Source of the DNA: Sphingobacteriales bacterium
Lineage (GTDB): Bacteria > Bacteroidota > Bacteroidia > Chitinophagales > Chitinophagaceae
NCBI GenBank assembly: GCA_027491165.1
Contig: JAIXWS010000120.1
Coordinates: 1-41,278 of the forward strand
Reading direction: 5' to 3'
Length of the DNA: 41,278 nt
The notes beneath the pieces were generated by a model. It did not search any database. It was given only the letters and a program-made list of their open reading frames with translations, and was not told the origin of the DNA. Positions 18,303-27,579 of the stretch are shown here, piece after piece. Position 1 is the stretch's first letter. Each line of letters opens with the position of its first letter. A program made the position numbers and the translations under genes.

Positions 18303-18379
18303 TTGTTGCGGAAAGATTCTTTGCCCTTTTAGGTACAAGCAATTCATTTCAAAGATATATTTGTGAAAATTTAAATTTC

Positions 18380-18805
18380 ATGAATATCAAGAGTGCCCTG
18401 TCTGCTTTTTATACTGTACTATTCTCCCTTTCAACTTTAAGTACCTATGCGCAAGCTGTACCTCATGCGCGTGTAAGCACTGTGGTACAAAAAGGTCAAA
18501 TAATTGAGTTTACAATCGAGTCTTCAGAGGCTTTTTACGTTGGTGGAAACGTTTTCTTGTTACATATCGGCAACACTGTTTTTGATCAATACCATCAAAC
18601 TGATGCAGATAGCAAGGGTAAGTTAAGCTACTTGATACCATTGAGTGATTTTGCTCCATTGCTTGATGGTGAAAAAATGTATCTCACTTATGGTGCACTA
18701 ATGGCGCCCAATAGCACTGATCAAGACTTACAGAGGCTATGTGCCGACAATCCACATGCTGCAAAATATTTAGGTGTCTTCAGTACCAAACTGTTGAAGA
18801 AATAA
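18380..18805 (+). CDS. Hypothetical secreted protein
   Basis: Signal-peptide-like N-terminus ending STYAQA; 141 aa; no family recognised. Confidence 0.55.
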   Translation: MNIKSALSAFYTVLFSLSTLSTYAQAVPHARVSTVVQKGQIIEFTIESSEAFYVGGNVFLLHIGNTVFDQYHQTDADSKGKLSYLIPLSDFAPLLDGEKMYLTYGALMAPNSTDQDLQRLCADNPHAAKYLGVFSTKLLKK

Positions 18806-18927
18806 TCCATCGGCTCGCGCAATAAAAAAGCTTTTGTCTTTTAATGCCTATTCAATTATTAATTCATTATTGCACTTGTATTTAGTTCATCAAATAAGCT
18901 GCATTTTACCCTCCATAAACAAATTTT

Positions 18928-21189
18928 ATGTTCCCTATTAAGTCATTGATATCTTGCATAACCCTATTGTTGTGCTGCTTTTTGTATAACAATACGCATG
19001 CGCAGAGCACACCCGACCCGGGTCTTGGAGGTAGCTATGCGGTTGCTAAAGATACCTTCGACCTCGGCGACTTGGCTTATAAACCGGATAGTTTCCCCAA
19101 TTTTGTAGAACTCCGTGGGTCCGTACATTATCCATCAAGCCTTGTTGGTGGACCATTTCCTGTTATTATTTTATTGCACGGAAGGCATGTAACTACTTAT
19201 AGAACCTCTGCTCCAGGTACGACATCCCTTTCTTGGCCACCGGCTGCCGGCTTTCAAAGCATCATTAGCTTTGATGGATACGATTATTTTGCACGGACTA
19301 TGGCTAGTCATGGCTATATCGTTATTTCAATATCTGCAAATGCTATTAATGCTGCAGATGCGGCCTTAAGTGATCGAGGAATGAATGCCCGCGGTCAATT
19401 GGTCCAAAAGCACCTCGACATCTGGAAAGGCTACAACACGGCTGGTGGGGCACCCTTTGGTGCAAGGTTCGTTGGTAAATTGGATATGACGCGCATTGGT
19501 ACAATGGGCCATTCGCGCGGAGGAGAAGGTGTTGTTTATAATGCTTTACTCAATCGTTCTTTAGGCAGTCCTTATGGTATCAAAGCTGTTTTGACTTTGG
19601 CTCCTGTTGATTTTTATCGTAAAAAATTAAATGGAATCCCATTGCTCAATATTGCACCTTATTGCGATGGTGATGTTTCTGATTTGCAAGGAGTACATTT
19701 TTATGATGATGTCCGTTACAATGATATTGCCGATACTGCGCCTAAATATAATTTGTTGATGATGGGTGCAAACCATAATTTTTTCAATACAGTTTGGACG
19801 CCTGGTTCCTATATTGCTGGCACATCTGATGATTGGTTTTCTACTACCGATCCTTATTGTAGTGCCAATAGAACGGGTAATGGCCGACTGGATACTATTA
19901 AACAAAAAGCAGCTTTTAATGCCTATGCGGCTGCATTTTTTAGAATGCATGTTGGCGGAGATACTTCATTCGCTCCTATTTTAGAGGTAGAGGATATTTA
20001 CCCACCTGTTTCGTCAAAATTAGATACGACACAGGTTTACATGTCCTATCATCCTGGTAAAAATAAACGTAAAGACATCAATAGAATTGACACTGCCAGC
20101 AATATTAGCGTCAATACATTGGGTGGCGCCGTAAGTAGTGTAGGCCTTACTAGTCCCATTATTTGTGGCGGCGGATTGACAATTCCATTGTGTAGTTTAA
20201 GCACGGCTATTGCCAAAGAGCCCCATCGTGGCACCCCTACCATAAAGGGTTTGGCGCAAATGTCTTTACGCTGGAATCATGATACAGATTATTATCAAAA
20301 TGAAATACCAGTTGCATTTCAAAATACTACAATGTACCAAAGCTTAAGTTTTAGGACTACCGTCAACTACAGAGATACAAAACCCGTTGGCCGCGATTTA
20401 GATTTTTCGGTACAATTAATAGATTCTAATGGCAAATCTAGTAGCTTACCTGTTAGTCAATTTTCTGGCGCATTGTTTTTTCAGCCAGGTACCCAAACCA
20501 ATATATTGCCGAAAACAATGTTCAATACCGTAAAAATACCCTTAATCAAATTCAAAGGAATTGACCAGTCTAAAATAAAGCATGTTCGGTTTTTGTTCAA
20601 CAGGCAAGATAGTGGTGCCATTCTCGTTTCAGATATTGCTTTTGCAGATAATGTAAAACCTTGTGGTATTGTCGATGCAAAATTTAAAGACTCTTTAGGT
20701 AAAGGCTATGGCGTTTATTTCAAGGATTCTACACTTAAAAACAAGGAGGATTCACTTGCTTGGAGATGGTCATTTGGAGACCCGATTTCAGGTACAGCAG
20801 ATACATCCTCTCTTGCTGATCCATTTCATTATTTTTCCGCATCGGGTACTTTTAGGGTTTGTCTATATGTAACAGCCTATCGCAGCACAGGTTTGGTTTG
20901 TAGAGATACCTTTTGTAAAAATGTAGTTTTGATGCCCAACAATATCAATGAACAAACAATAAGCCACATTAACATTTCACCTAATCCGACACAAGATTAT
21001 GTTATCATCAATGGGGCTTTGGCCGAAGATGTTTTGGAGCTGCGTAATTTGTGTGGGCAAATAGTGATGACGAGTAAACTCGATCAAATACGTGTAGATT
21101 TACCTGCAAGCTTAAGTAATGGAATTTACGTTGCCTTTATCCGTTCGAAACGCGGCACCTTTATTCAGAAAATTGTTGTTGCGAGATAA
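18928..21189 (+). CDS. Secreted alpha/beta hydrolase with PKD-like domain and T9SS type A sorting domain
   Basis: Signal peptide; PVIILLHGRH; nucleophile elbow GHSRGGEG; candidate His in MGANHNFF; PKD-like DSLAWRWSFGDPISGTADTSSLADPFHYFSASGTFRVCL; C-terminal ISPNPTQDYVIING...GIYVAFIRSKRGTFIQKIVVAR. Confidence 0.88.
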   Translation: MFPIKSLISCITLLLCCFLYNNTHAQSTPDPGLGGSYAVAKDTFDLGDLAYKPDSFPNFVELRGSVHYPSSLVGGPFPVIILLHGRHVTTYRTSAPGTTSLSWPPAAGFQSIISFDGYDYFARTMASHGYIVISISANAINAADAALSDRGMNARGQLVQKHLDIWKGYNTAGGAPFGARFVGKLDMTRIGTMGHSRGGEGVVYNALLNRSLGSPYGIKAVLTLAPVDFYRKKLNGIPLLNIAPYCDGDVSDLQGVHFYDDVRYNDIADTAPKYNLLMMGANHNFFNTVWTPGSYIAGTSDDWFSTTDPYCSANRTGNGRLDTIKQKAAFNAYAAAFFRMHVGGDTSFAPILEVEDIYPPVSSKLDTTQVYMSYHPGKNKRKDINRIDTASNISVNTLGGAVSSVGLTSPIICGGGLTIPLCSLSTAIAKEPHRGTPTIKGLAQMSLRWNHDTDYYQNEIPVAFQNTTMYQSLSFRTTVNYRDTKPVGRDLDFSVQLIDSNGKSSSLPVSQFSGALFFQPGTQTNILPKTMFNTVKIPLIKFKGIDQSKIKHVRFLFNRQDSGAILVSDIAFADNVKPCGIVDAKFKDSLGKGYGVYFKDSTLKNKEDSLAWRWSFGDPISGTADTSSLADPFHYFSASGTFRVCLYVTAYRSTGLVCRDTFCKNVVLMPNNINEQTISHINISPNPTQDYVIINGALAEDVLELRNLCGQIVMTSKLDQIRVDLPASLSNGIYVAFIRSKRGTFIQKIVVAR

Positions 21190-21193
21190 TAGA

Positions 21194-22396
21194 TTACTTA
21201 GAAGGACTATACTCAAAAGCAATTTCATAAGGTGTATGGCGCAATTTAGGGTCAATATCCCCAATGGAAAGGTCTTTGGATTGTGGGGTAGGCTCGCAAA
21301 CATAGTATTTTTTGTCTTTGTACACTATTGGTTTGCCATTTGATTTTTCAAATTGCACGGCAATGGTAACGTGTTTAGGATAGAGCAAAACAATCATCGG
21401 TATATTGTATATTTCTTTAACCAAAGCAAAAAATAAAGCTGCACGGTCGTCGCAATCACTATTCTTATACCATAAAGTTTGCTCAGGTGATAATCGCTTT
21501 TCTTTTCCAAAATGGGCTTGATCGTTTTGATAAGCAAAAGCATCGCGGGCAAAGCGCATCAAATAATCTACACCTTTTCTTTGGCTCATGTCTCTTACCG
21601 CTTTTTTGAGCTCTGGGATCAGCGAATTATAAGTTCGATTGCTCATCGGAATATTGAAATACGTTTCATAATCCACCACTGGATAATTCACAAAGATGTT
21701 CTGAATCTCAGGATTAACTTTTACTTTAAAAGTATAATTTTTATTATCGTAGTTAAATTCTAAATCCTTTTCATCATAATCTTCATGATCAAAATCGGGC
21801 ATTTTAGTCACACGGTAGGAGAAGCTTTTACTAGCTAAAGGTATAGGGATATCTACCTGGAAAAATGATAAGGCGCTAAAGTCAATTTTACCCTCATAGT
21901 CGTGATAGTTTAGGCATACATATTGTTTATTGTCTTTTTTGTAAAAGGGAATGTCATAAATATTGTCTTCGCTTTGCACATAAAAAAGCATTTTGTTGCC
22001 ACAAATGGCCAGTTGTGCATCGTATCCTGATTGGTATAGTAAAAACCATTTGAATAAGGTGTACAATTCAAAATTCTTTTGTTTAGGGCAAATCTGTTGC
22101 GCTGTTTTGCGGATGAGTTGGTAATAAAACCAATCATCTAGTTTGTTTTTGTCTTTGTAATAAAGGAGGTGATTGACCAAAGGACGATAATGTAAACTTT
22201 GGGCTTGAACAAAGAATGCTGTAATCGTTTCTTCGTTCACATTATTGGGGTCAAATAGAATAGTTTGAAAACTATCGACATTGAATTGCAGGGTATCGCC
22301 ATAATACTCAAAGCCTATTTGTTTGCTGCCAGCATTGACCTGCCTGATGCTGAAGCAGAAAAAAATCAAGAATAATAGGCCATTTCGGATGTTCAC
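21194..22396 (-). CDS. Secreted transglutaminase-like (papain-fold) protein
   Basis: Signal peptide; SDCDDRAALFFALV (Cys), KHVTIAVQF (His), YYVCEPT (acidic): a Cys-His-acid order typical of transglutaminase-like folds. Confidence 0.65.
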   Translation of the reverse strand: MNIRNGLLFLIFFCFSIRQVNAGSKQIGFEYYGDTLQFNVDSFQTILFDPNNVNEETITAFFVQAQSLHYRPLVNHLLYYKDKNKLDDWFYYQLIRKTAQQICPKQKNFELYTLFKWFLLYQSGYDAQLAICGNKMLFYVQSEDNIYDIPFYKKDNKQYVCLNYHDYEGKIDFSALSFFQVDIPIPLASKSFSYRVTKMPDFDHEDYDEKDLEFNYDNKNYTFKVKVNPEIQNIFVNYPVVDYETYFNIPMSNRTYNSLIPELKKAVRDMSQRKGVDYLMRFARDAFAYQNDQAHFGKEKRLSPEQTLWYKNSDCDDRAALFFALVKEIYNIPMIVLLYPKHVTIAVQFEKSNGKPIVYKDKKYYVCEPTPQSKDLSIGDIDPKLRHTPYEIAFEYSPSK

Positions 22397-22499
22397 TTTG
22401 AAAACACTTTTGTACTGTGTAGTCTAAAGTTATGAAATGGTAACAATTAATTAATATTAAATTTTGCAAGAAAATGCAAAGGTTTTAAATACTTGATAT

Positions 22500-23954
22500 T
22501 TAGTTAATTGAAATTTTGCTTTCCCCTTGTTCTTGGCGGCTCTTGTAATCCAATACAATAAGTAAAGAAATCGTGAGGTAGAAAATAGCCCCGATTTTAT
22601 GGGTTTCTATCAGTTCCGAAAAGAAATTATTGACAAAGGAAGCGGCAAAAACCATGGCCAATGCCATGGTGCAGGATCGGTAAAATTTATCTTTGAATCG
22701 ATGATACACTTTTTGTGCCTGGGCAAAAAAGGCGAAAACCAATAGCCCATAAAGGATCATAGCGGGAATTCCTTGTTCTACCAACATCAACAAAAAGTAA
22801 TTGTGTGTGGTAGATTTTTCAGGGTTACGACTTACATAAGTTACAAAGGAAGTGACCGTATAGGGCTTATAATAATAATAAAAGGAATTGGGCCCATATC
22901 CTAGTAAAGGCTCATCTGTACTCATTCTGATGGCTCCAATCCAGCGATACACACGTTCCATCGAACTCAAATCCTGGCCTTTAAAAGTAGCTATAATATG
23001 GTCTTTAAAGTTCTTACGCATATAAGTACGCGTATAGTCAGGACGATAATCGATAAAGGTATTTTTGTTGGCCGCATAGGCTACGATAAAGAGGATAAAG
23101 GCGTAGAATATCGGCATGATGTAATTCACCAATTTCCACCTTATAGCCACTAGTATCGTAAAGGAAAAAACAATCGCCAATACCGCTGCACGTGCATAAG
23201 CCAGATTGACGGCCACCAAATAAAAAATGATAAGCCCTCCCAAAAACATTCTTAAAAACAAACCTTTGCCCCGGCACAAATAAAAGGCCACAAAGAGCAT
23301 CGGCAAGGTCATTGATAAAAAGGTAGAATAATCAACGTGGTTGTAAAATAAATACCGAAGAGCCACTTGGATTTTCTCGAAGGAAAAACCCAATTTCCAA
23401 TGCTTGTAGAATACCACTAACATCAATATGGTAGTGGGTATGAGAATCAAAATAAAAGCTTTGCGCCAATCTTTTTTTTCTTTAAAAATAAAGATTGGAA
23501 TAATAAAGAAGGAGGCCAGAAACCAAGTTTTAGCCGCCAAAAATTTCACTGAAAAGAAGGGTTCGTGGGAATAAATAACGGTGACAATAAGCCATAAATA
23601 TTGCGCTGTCACAATTAGGGTAAGTGGATTGCGCCAAAACCATTGGGGGATTAGGGTAGGCTTGCTCGCAATCAGTGCTATTGTCATCAATAAGAAAAGC
23701 CACATCATCGGTTCGTCGGGCAAGGATGTCGACAAGCTATCTCCCAAAAACCAAACTTGTATAGAGCAAGGGATGAAAAAAAGCATCATCCAAAAAGCTG
23801 TTTTCCAATTAAAAAACAGCAAGGCAATAAACAAAAGTCCAAAGGGTACCGCTAAAAAAATGGGATTGCCAAAGCCTGAAAACAAGGCAGCACAGACAAT
23901 AAGCAAGCTGATGCCTGCAATGTGTATGTTGCGTTCTTGGGGCAATGCCTGCAT
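22500..23954 (-). CDS. O-antigen ligase/polymerase-like (Wzy/WaaL) family membrane protein
   Basis: About 10-12 hydrophobic segments; LLGYGPNSFYYYY...THNYFLLMLVEQGIPAMILYGLLV, a typical O-antigen ligase signature region. Confidence 0.88.
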   Translation of the reverse strand: MQALPQERNIHIAGISLLIVCAALFSGFGNPIFLAVPFGLLFIALLFFNWKTAFWMMLFFIPCSIQVWFLGDSLSTSLPDEPMMWLFLLMTIALIASKPTLIPQWFWRNPLTLIVTAQYLWLIVTVIYSHEPFFSVKFLAAKTWFLASFFIIPIFIFKEKKDWRKAFILILIPTTILMLVVFYKHWKLGFSFEKIQVALRYLFYNHVDYSTFLSMTLPMLFVAFYLCRGKGLFLRMFLGGLIIFYLVAVNLAYARAAVLAIVFSFTILVAIRWKLVNYIMPIFYAFILFIVAYAANKNTFIDYRPDYTRTYMRKNFKDHIIATFKGQDLSSMERVYRWIGAIRMSTDEPLLGYGPNSFYYYYKPYTVTSFVTYVSRNPEKSTTHNYFLLMLVEQGIPAMILYGLLVFAFFAQAQKVYHRFKDKFYRSCTMALAMVFAASFVNNFFSELIETHKIGAIFYLTISLLIVLDYKSRQEQGESKISIN

Positions 23955-23960
23955 AATTAA

Positions 23961-24938
23961 TTAGCGGTTGGTGTTGGCCAAAGCCTTGATGTAAGCAGTA
24001 AATGAAAACAATAATACGCTAAAGAAAAAGGCTGCCAAAGCACAAGCTAGGGTAGTGAGTACAAATCCTAATCCAGATGCTTTGTTAGGGGTAGATGGGG
24101 TGGACACATAGTGTAAAATGGCCAATTCATCATCATTGATTGTGCTGAGTTCATTGGCTGTGGCCATCAATTCGGCACGGCTTACCACCAATTGATCCTT
24201 AATAGATTCTATGTTTTGGATGATTTCTACACCCTCAGCAGGGTTGTTTTTGCCTGCAGCAGAAATGGTATTGACTAATAAATTTTGGCGCGTTGGGCTA
24301 ATGATGTCATAAATCTGATAACGCTGACGTAGGGCAATCATCGAATCGGTATACAATTTAATTTGAGCATCTAAAGCCTGTATTTTTTTATTTACACGGT
24401 CCTTAGCATTTGTTTTCACTACCGACAGATAGTTGCGAAATTTAAAGTCGGTAACTTTTACAATAGCATCCAATACTTGTGCCGAACGCTTGGCGTCTAC
24501 ATCGGTGTAGCTGCACATAATGCTGGCATTTTCGGTGCGTTTTGATTCAAAATTTTTACGGAAACGTGCACTCATGGCCGCGCGGTGTTTAGGATTGCCA
24601 TAATCCAATACATAAGCACCATATAGGCCACAGAGGGTAATTACAGAATCTTCTACATCTTTTGAGGCAATCATTGTCATCACTTTATCCACGTCTCCTT
24701 CTGTACCAAAATAATCGACAAAACGCATATCGCCTTGCGAGCGACGAAGGATATGGTTGCGGTCGCCATAAAGCGGATTCAGCATATATACCTCAGCATC
24801 TGCTTGGTATTCTTTGTCTTTGATTTTATAAGCAACAGCGCCAATAAGTGCTGTAGTAATCGTGATGCCTAATATTAATGTAGCATTGCGCTGAATCACT
24901 TTTACTATTTCCACCAAATCGAATGTGGGTGTATTCAT
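23961..24938 (-). CDS. Wzz-type chain-length determinant / polysaccharide co-polymerase
   Basis: N-terminal TM (LILGITITTALIGAVAYKI), periplasmic coiled-coil region, C-terminal TM; 6 bp from the ligase gene. Confidence 0.8.
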   Translation of the reverse strand: MNTPTFDLVEIVKVIQRNATLILGITITTALIGAVAYKIKDKEYQADAEVYMLNPLYGDRNHILRRSQGDMRFVDYFGTEGDVDKVMTMIASKDVEDSVITLCGLYGAYVLDYGNPKHRAAMSARFRKNFESKRTENASIMCSYTDVDAKRSAQVLDAIVKVTDFKFRNYLSVVKTNAKDRVNKKIQALDAQIKLYTDSMIALRQRYQIYDIISPTRQNLLVNTISAAGKNNPAEGVEIIQNIESIKDQLVVSRAELMATANELSTINDDELAILHYVSTPSTPNKASGLGFVLTTLACALAAFFFSVLLFSFTAYIKALANTNR

Positions 24939-25018
24939 TTATTTATTTTTTTCGAGCGTAAAATTATTGGCAACAAGGGCAAGCTGCCTTGGCTTGCAAA
25001 TTAAGTTTTAAATATGAA

Positions 25019-26104
25019 TTAAATGATGGTTTCGCCCGCTTGCATTTTTTCGGCATTCTCGGCAAATTGTAAGGCCGATAGCATCTCTTGGATATCACCA
25101 TTCATAAAAGCATCTAAATTATATACCGTCATATTGATGCGGTGGTCGCTCACTCGACCTTGCGGATAATTGTAGGTGCGTATTTTGGCCGAACGGTCAC
25201 CCGTGCTCACCAAGCTTTTACGCCGAGAAGAAATCTCATCTTCATGCTTACGCACTTGCTCTTCGTAGAGTTTGGTTCGCATCATATTGGTTGCCTTTTC
25301 GCGGTTACCTAATTGCGAACGTTCTGTTTGGCAAGTAATAACAGTGCCGGTAGGTACGTGGGTGAGGATAACTTTCGTTTCTACCTTGTTTACGTTTTGT
25401 CCGCCCGCGCCACCACTACGAGCGGTTTCCATTTTCAGGTCGCTTTCTTTCAGTTCAAAATCTATTTCTTCGGCCTCGGGCATGACTACTACTGTGGCTG
25501 CTGATGTGTGCAAACGACCGCTCGCTTCCGTTGCGGGAACACGCTGTACGCGATGCACACCACTTTCAAATTTCAAAGTCCCATACACGTCCTCACCTTG
25601 TACTTCTAATTGCACCTCTTTGTATCCACCTGCTGTACCTTCTGTTTCGCTAATCAAGCTCACCTTCCAGCCACGGCGCTCACAATAACGTAAGTACATG
25701 CGCATCAAGTCGCCGGCAAAAATACTGGCTTCGTCGCCACCAGTACCGGCACGTACTTCTAGCACGGCATTCTTTTCGTCTTGAGGGTCTTTGGGTATGA
25801 GTAATTGGCGGATCTCTTCTTCTAATGGCTCTAATTGTTGCGTTTGTTCCTCCATTTCGCTTTTGGCCATATCCCGAAGCTCGGGATCACTTTCTGTTTC
25901 TAGTACTTCTTTGCCAAAGGCAATGCCATCGAGGCAAGCTCTGTATTTGCGGTAGGGTTCAATGATTTTTTCGAGCTTGCGGTATTCTTTACTCACCGTC
26001 ATAAAACGCTTGTTATCGCCCACTACTTCGGGGTTGGTAAGCGCAACACCCAAGTCGTCGAAACGCGCCTTGATGGCTTCTAGTTTTTCTATAATGGCAC
26101 TCAT
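25019..26104 (-). CDS. prfA: Peptide chain release factor 1
   Basis: [15 protein letters not shown] (GGQ), [17 protein letters not shown] (PxT anticodon motif of RF1), 361 aa. Confidence 0.97.
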   Translation of the reverse strand: MSAIIEKLEAIKARFDDLGVALTNPEVVGDNKRFMTVSKEYRKLEKIIEPYRKYRACLDGIAFGKEVLETESDPELRDMAKSEMEEQTQQLEPLEEEIRQLLIPKDPQDEKNAVLEVRAGTGGDEASIFAGDLMRMYLRYCERRGWKVSLISETEGTAGGYKEVQLEVQGEDVYGTLKFESGVHRVQRVPATEASGRLHTSAATVVVMPEAEEIDFELKESDLKMETARSGGAGGQNVNKVETKVILTHVPTGTVITCQTERSQLGNREKATNMMRTKLYEEQVRKHEDEISSRRKSLVSTGDRSAKIRTYNYPQGRVSDHRINMTVYNLDAFMNGDIQEMLSALQFAENAEKMQAGETII

Positions 26105-26141
26105 ATGTATTCGTTCTCTTATCCTTTTATGTGCAGGTGCG

Positions 26142-26149
26142 CAAAGGTA
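26142..26149 (-). promoter_or_regulatory. Putative -7 element for prfA
   Basis: TACCTTTG on the minus strand, about 38 bp upstream of the prfA ATG (26104). Confidence 0.4.
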
Positions 26150-26516
26150 ATTTTTTTAATTGGGAAAAATTCGGGGAAAGTTAGCAGCTTAGGGGATTGT
26201 GGAATTGAGATATGGATGGGAATTGGGGAGTAGATTGATGGAATGTATTTACTTTAAGATTCATTAAAAACTAATAATCTGGAATCCTGTGGTTAAATAC
26301 AAGGGCTAAATCTAAATGTATGCCTTTGGATGGGTTCTAAAATTTTTAAATTCTTGATACAATGCCTTGTAGTATGGTTTTGATACAATACTGTTACGAT
26401 GGTTATTCATCAGCAATCTGTAGCCCTACATCTTGTCAAAAAAACGAACAACCTAAGTATAATAGTTTAATTAAAATATTATTATAAATTTATTTTAGAT
26501 TTAATAATAAATATTA

Positions 26517-26524
26517 TAACTTTG
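26517..26524 (+). promoter_or_regulatory. Putative -7 element for small membrane ORFs
   Basis: TAACTTTG in an A/T-rich region, 15 nt upstream of ATG 26540; overlaps the TTG start used by the ORF track. Confidence 0.45.
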
Positions 26525-26539
26525 AAAAAATATTTTAAA

Positions 26540-26725
26540 ATGTTCAAAAAGTTTACCCTCACTGACAAGCTTTTATTTGTTGCTGCGTTATTATCCTTAA
26601 TATTTTCTGAAGTGCTTTATTTCCAAGGGGAAAAAGCTGACGGAACTTTTATTGGAATTTGGGTACCCTCTATTTTAGCATTTGGGATTTATTTAAAACT
26701 CATAAACAATGAAAAAAATGATTAA
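26540..26725 (+). CDS. Small two-TM protein
   Basis: MFKKFTLTDKLLFVAALLSLIFSEVLYFQGEKADGTFIGIWVPSILAFGIYLKLINNEKND; ATG preferred to the track's TTG at 26522. Confidence 0.65.
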   Translation: MFKKFTLTDKLLFVAALLSLIFSEVLYFQGEKADGTFIGIWVPSILAFGIYLKLINNEKND

Positions 26726-26813
26726 ATTTATTCCCTACTTTGCTGCATTGATTACGATTATTTTTAGCGCGGGTTTTGCTCTTGCAATTCTTTCAAACGG
26801 CAAGAAAAGTTAA
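26709..26813 (+). CDS. Single-TM micro-ORF overlapping the previous gene
   Basis: MKKMIKFIPYFAALITIIFSAGFALAILSNGKKS (34 aa); 17-nt overlap with the upstream ORF in a different frame. Confidence 0.4.
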   Translation: MKKMIKFIPYFAALITIIFSAGFALAILSNGKKS

Positions 26814-27207
26814 TTTTCAGCACAGGTATTAATTTAGTGCCTATCCTTTTTTATATCAGCTGTGCGCTCAAGCCAAAATGTTGGACCAGTTAAGGTGTTT
26901 TAGAAATATTTCGACTTACTAATTCATGCCTAGTGGTATAGGCTCTGCGTATCAAAGCTCTTTTCAGCTATTCAATAATCCTTTGATTTCTTGCGGTATA
27001 AATCCTATTTTCCCTTTTTCAATTTGTCGTTTAAATAACACCAACTTGTCCAAAACGATCTTTTTTAATAGATATCCTCTTCTTGGTAATATATTGTCTT
27101 CGTTTGCTTGTATTTAGATAATAAAATTAAGTTTAGCCTATTTCTTTGCCATTTTTTGTGAAGTTTCTTAATTTCACTTTTTTTAAAACCAGTAAAATTT
27201 CATTCCC

Positions 27208-27579
27208 ATGAAAAGTAATCATAAGGCCATCGCTATTTTGACATCTCTAACACTCGGTTTGACCCTTTTTACCCAATGCAAAAAGCAAGAAGCAGATATT
27301 GTTGAATGCACGGGTGTCACCCCGACATATACGAGCAATGTAAAGGCAATTATGAATGCACATTGTGCTACATCTGGTTGTCATAATGCTTCCTCCAAAA
27401 AATCAGGTTATGATTTAAGCTCTTACGAAAGCACCAAATCGGCTGCGGGAAACAAGGCTTTTGTAGCCTCTATACAGCATAAATCGGGCTATAGTAAAAT
27501 GCCTCAAGGGGCCTCCAAATTGTCTGATGCCGATATCAAAACTGTGGCTTGCTGGGTTCAGAACGGAATGCCCAATTAA
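27208..27579 (+). CDS. Cytochrome c-like heme lipoprotein
   Basis: Signal/lipobox-like N-terminus (LTLFTQCKK), AIMNAHCATSGCHNASS (CX4CH), downstream KMPQGASKLSDADIKTVACWVQNG typical of class I cytochrome c C-terminus with possible Met ligand. Confidence 0.75.
   Translation: MKSNHKAIAILTSLTLGLTLFTQCKKQEADIVECTGVTPTYTSNVKAIMNAHCATSGCHNASSKKSGYDLSSYESTKSAAGNKAFVASIQHKSGYSKMPQGASKLSDADIKTVACWVQNGMPN

Noticed and set aside
25272-25688. 138-aa plus-strand ORF opposite prfA
   Set aside because: Antisense to a clear RF1 gene, no recognisable motif.
26926-27117. 63-aa plus-strand ORF
   Set aside because: Biased composition, no signal or motif, and overlaps a more protein-like minus frame.
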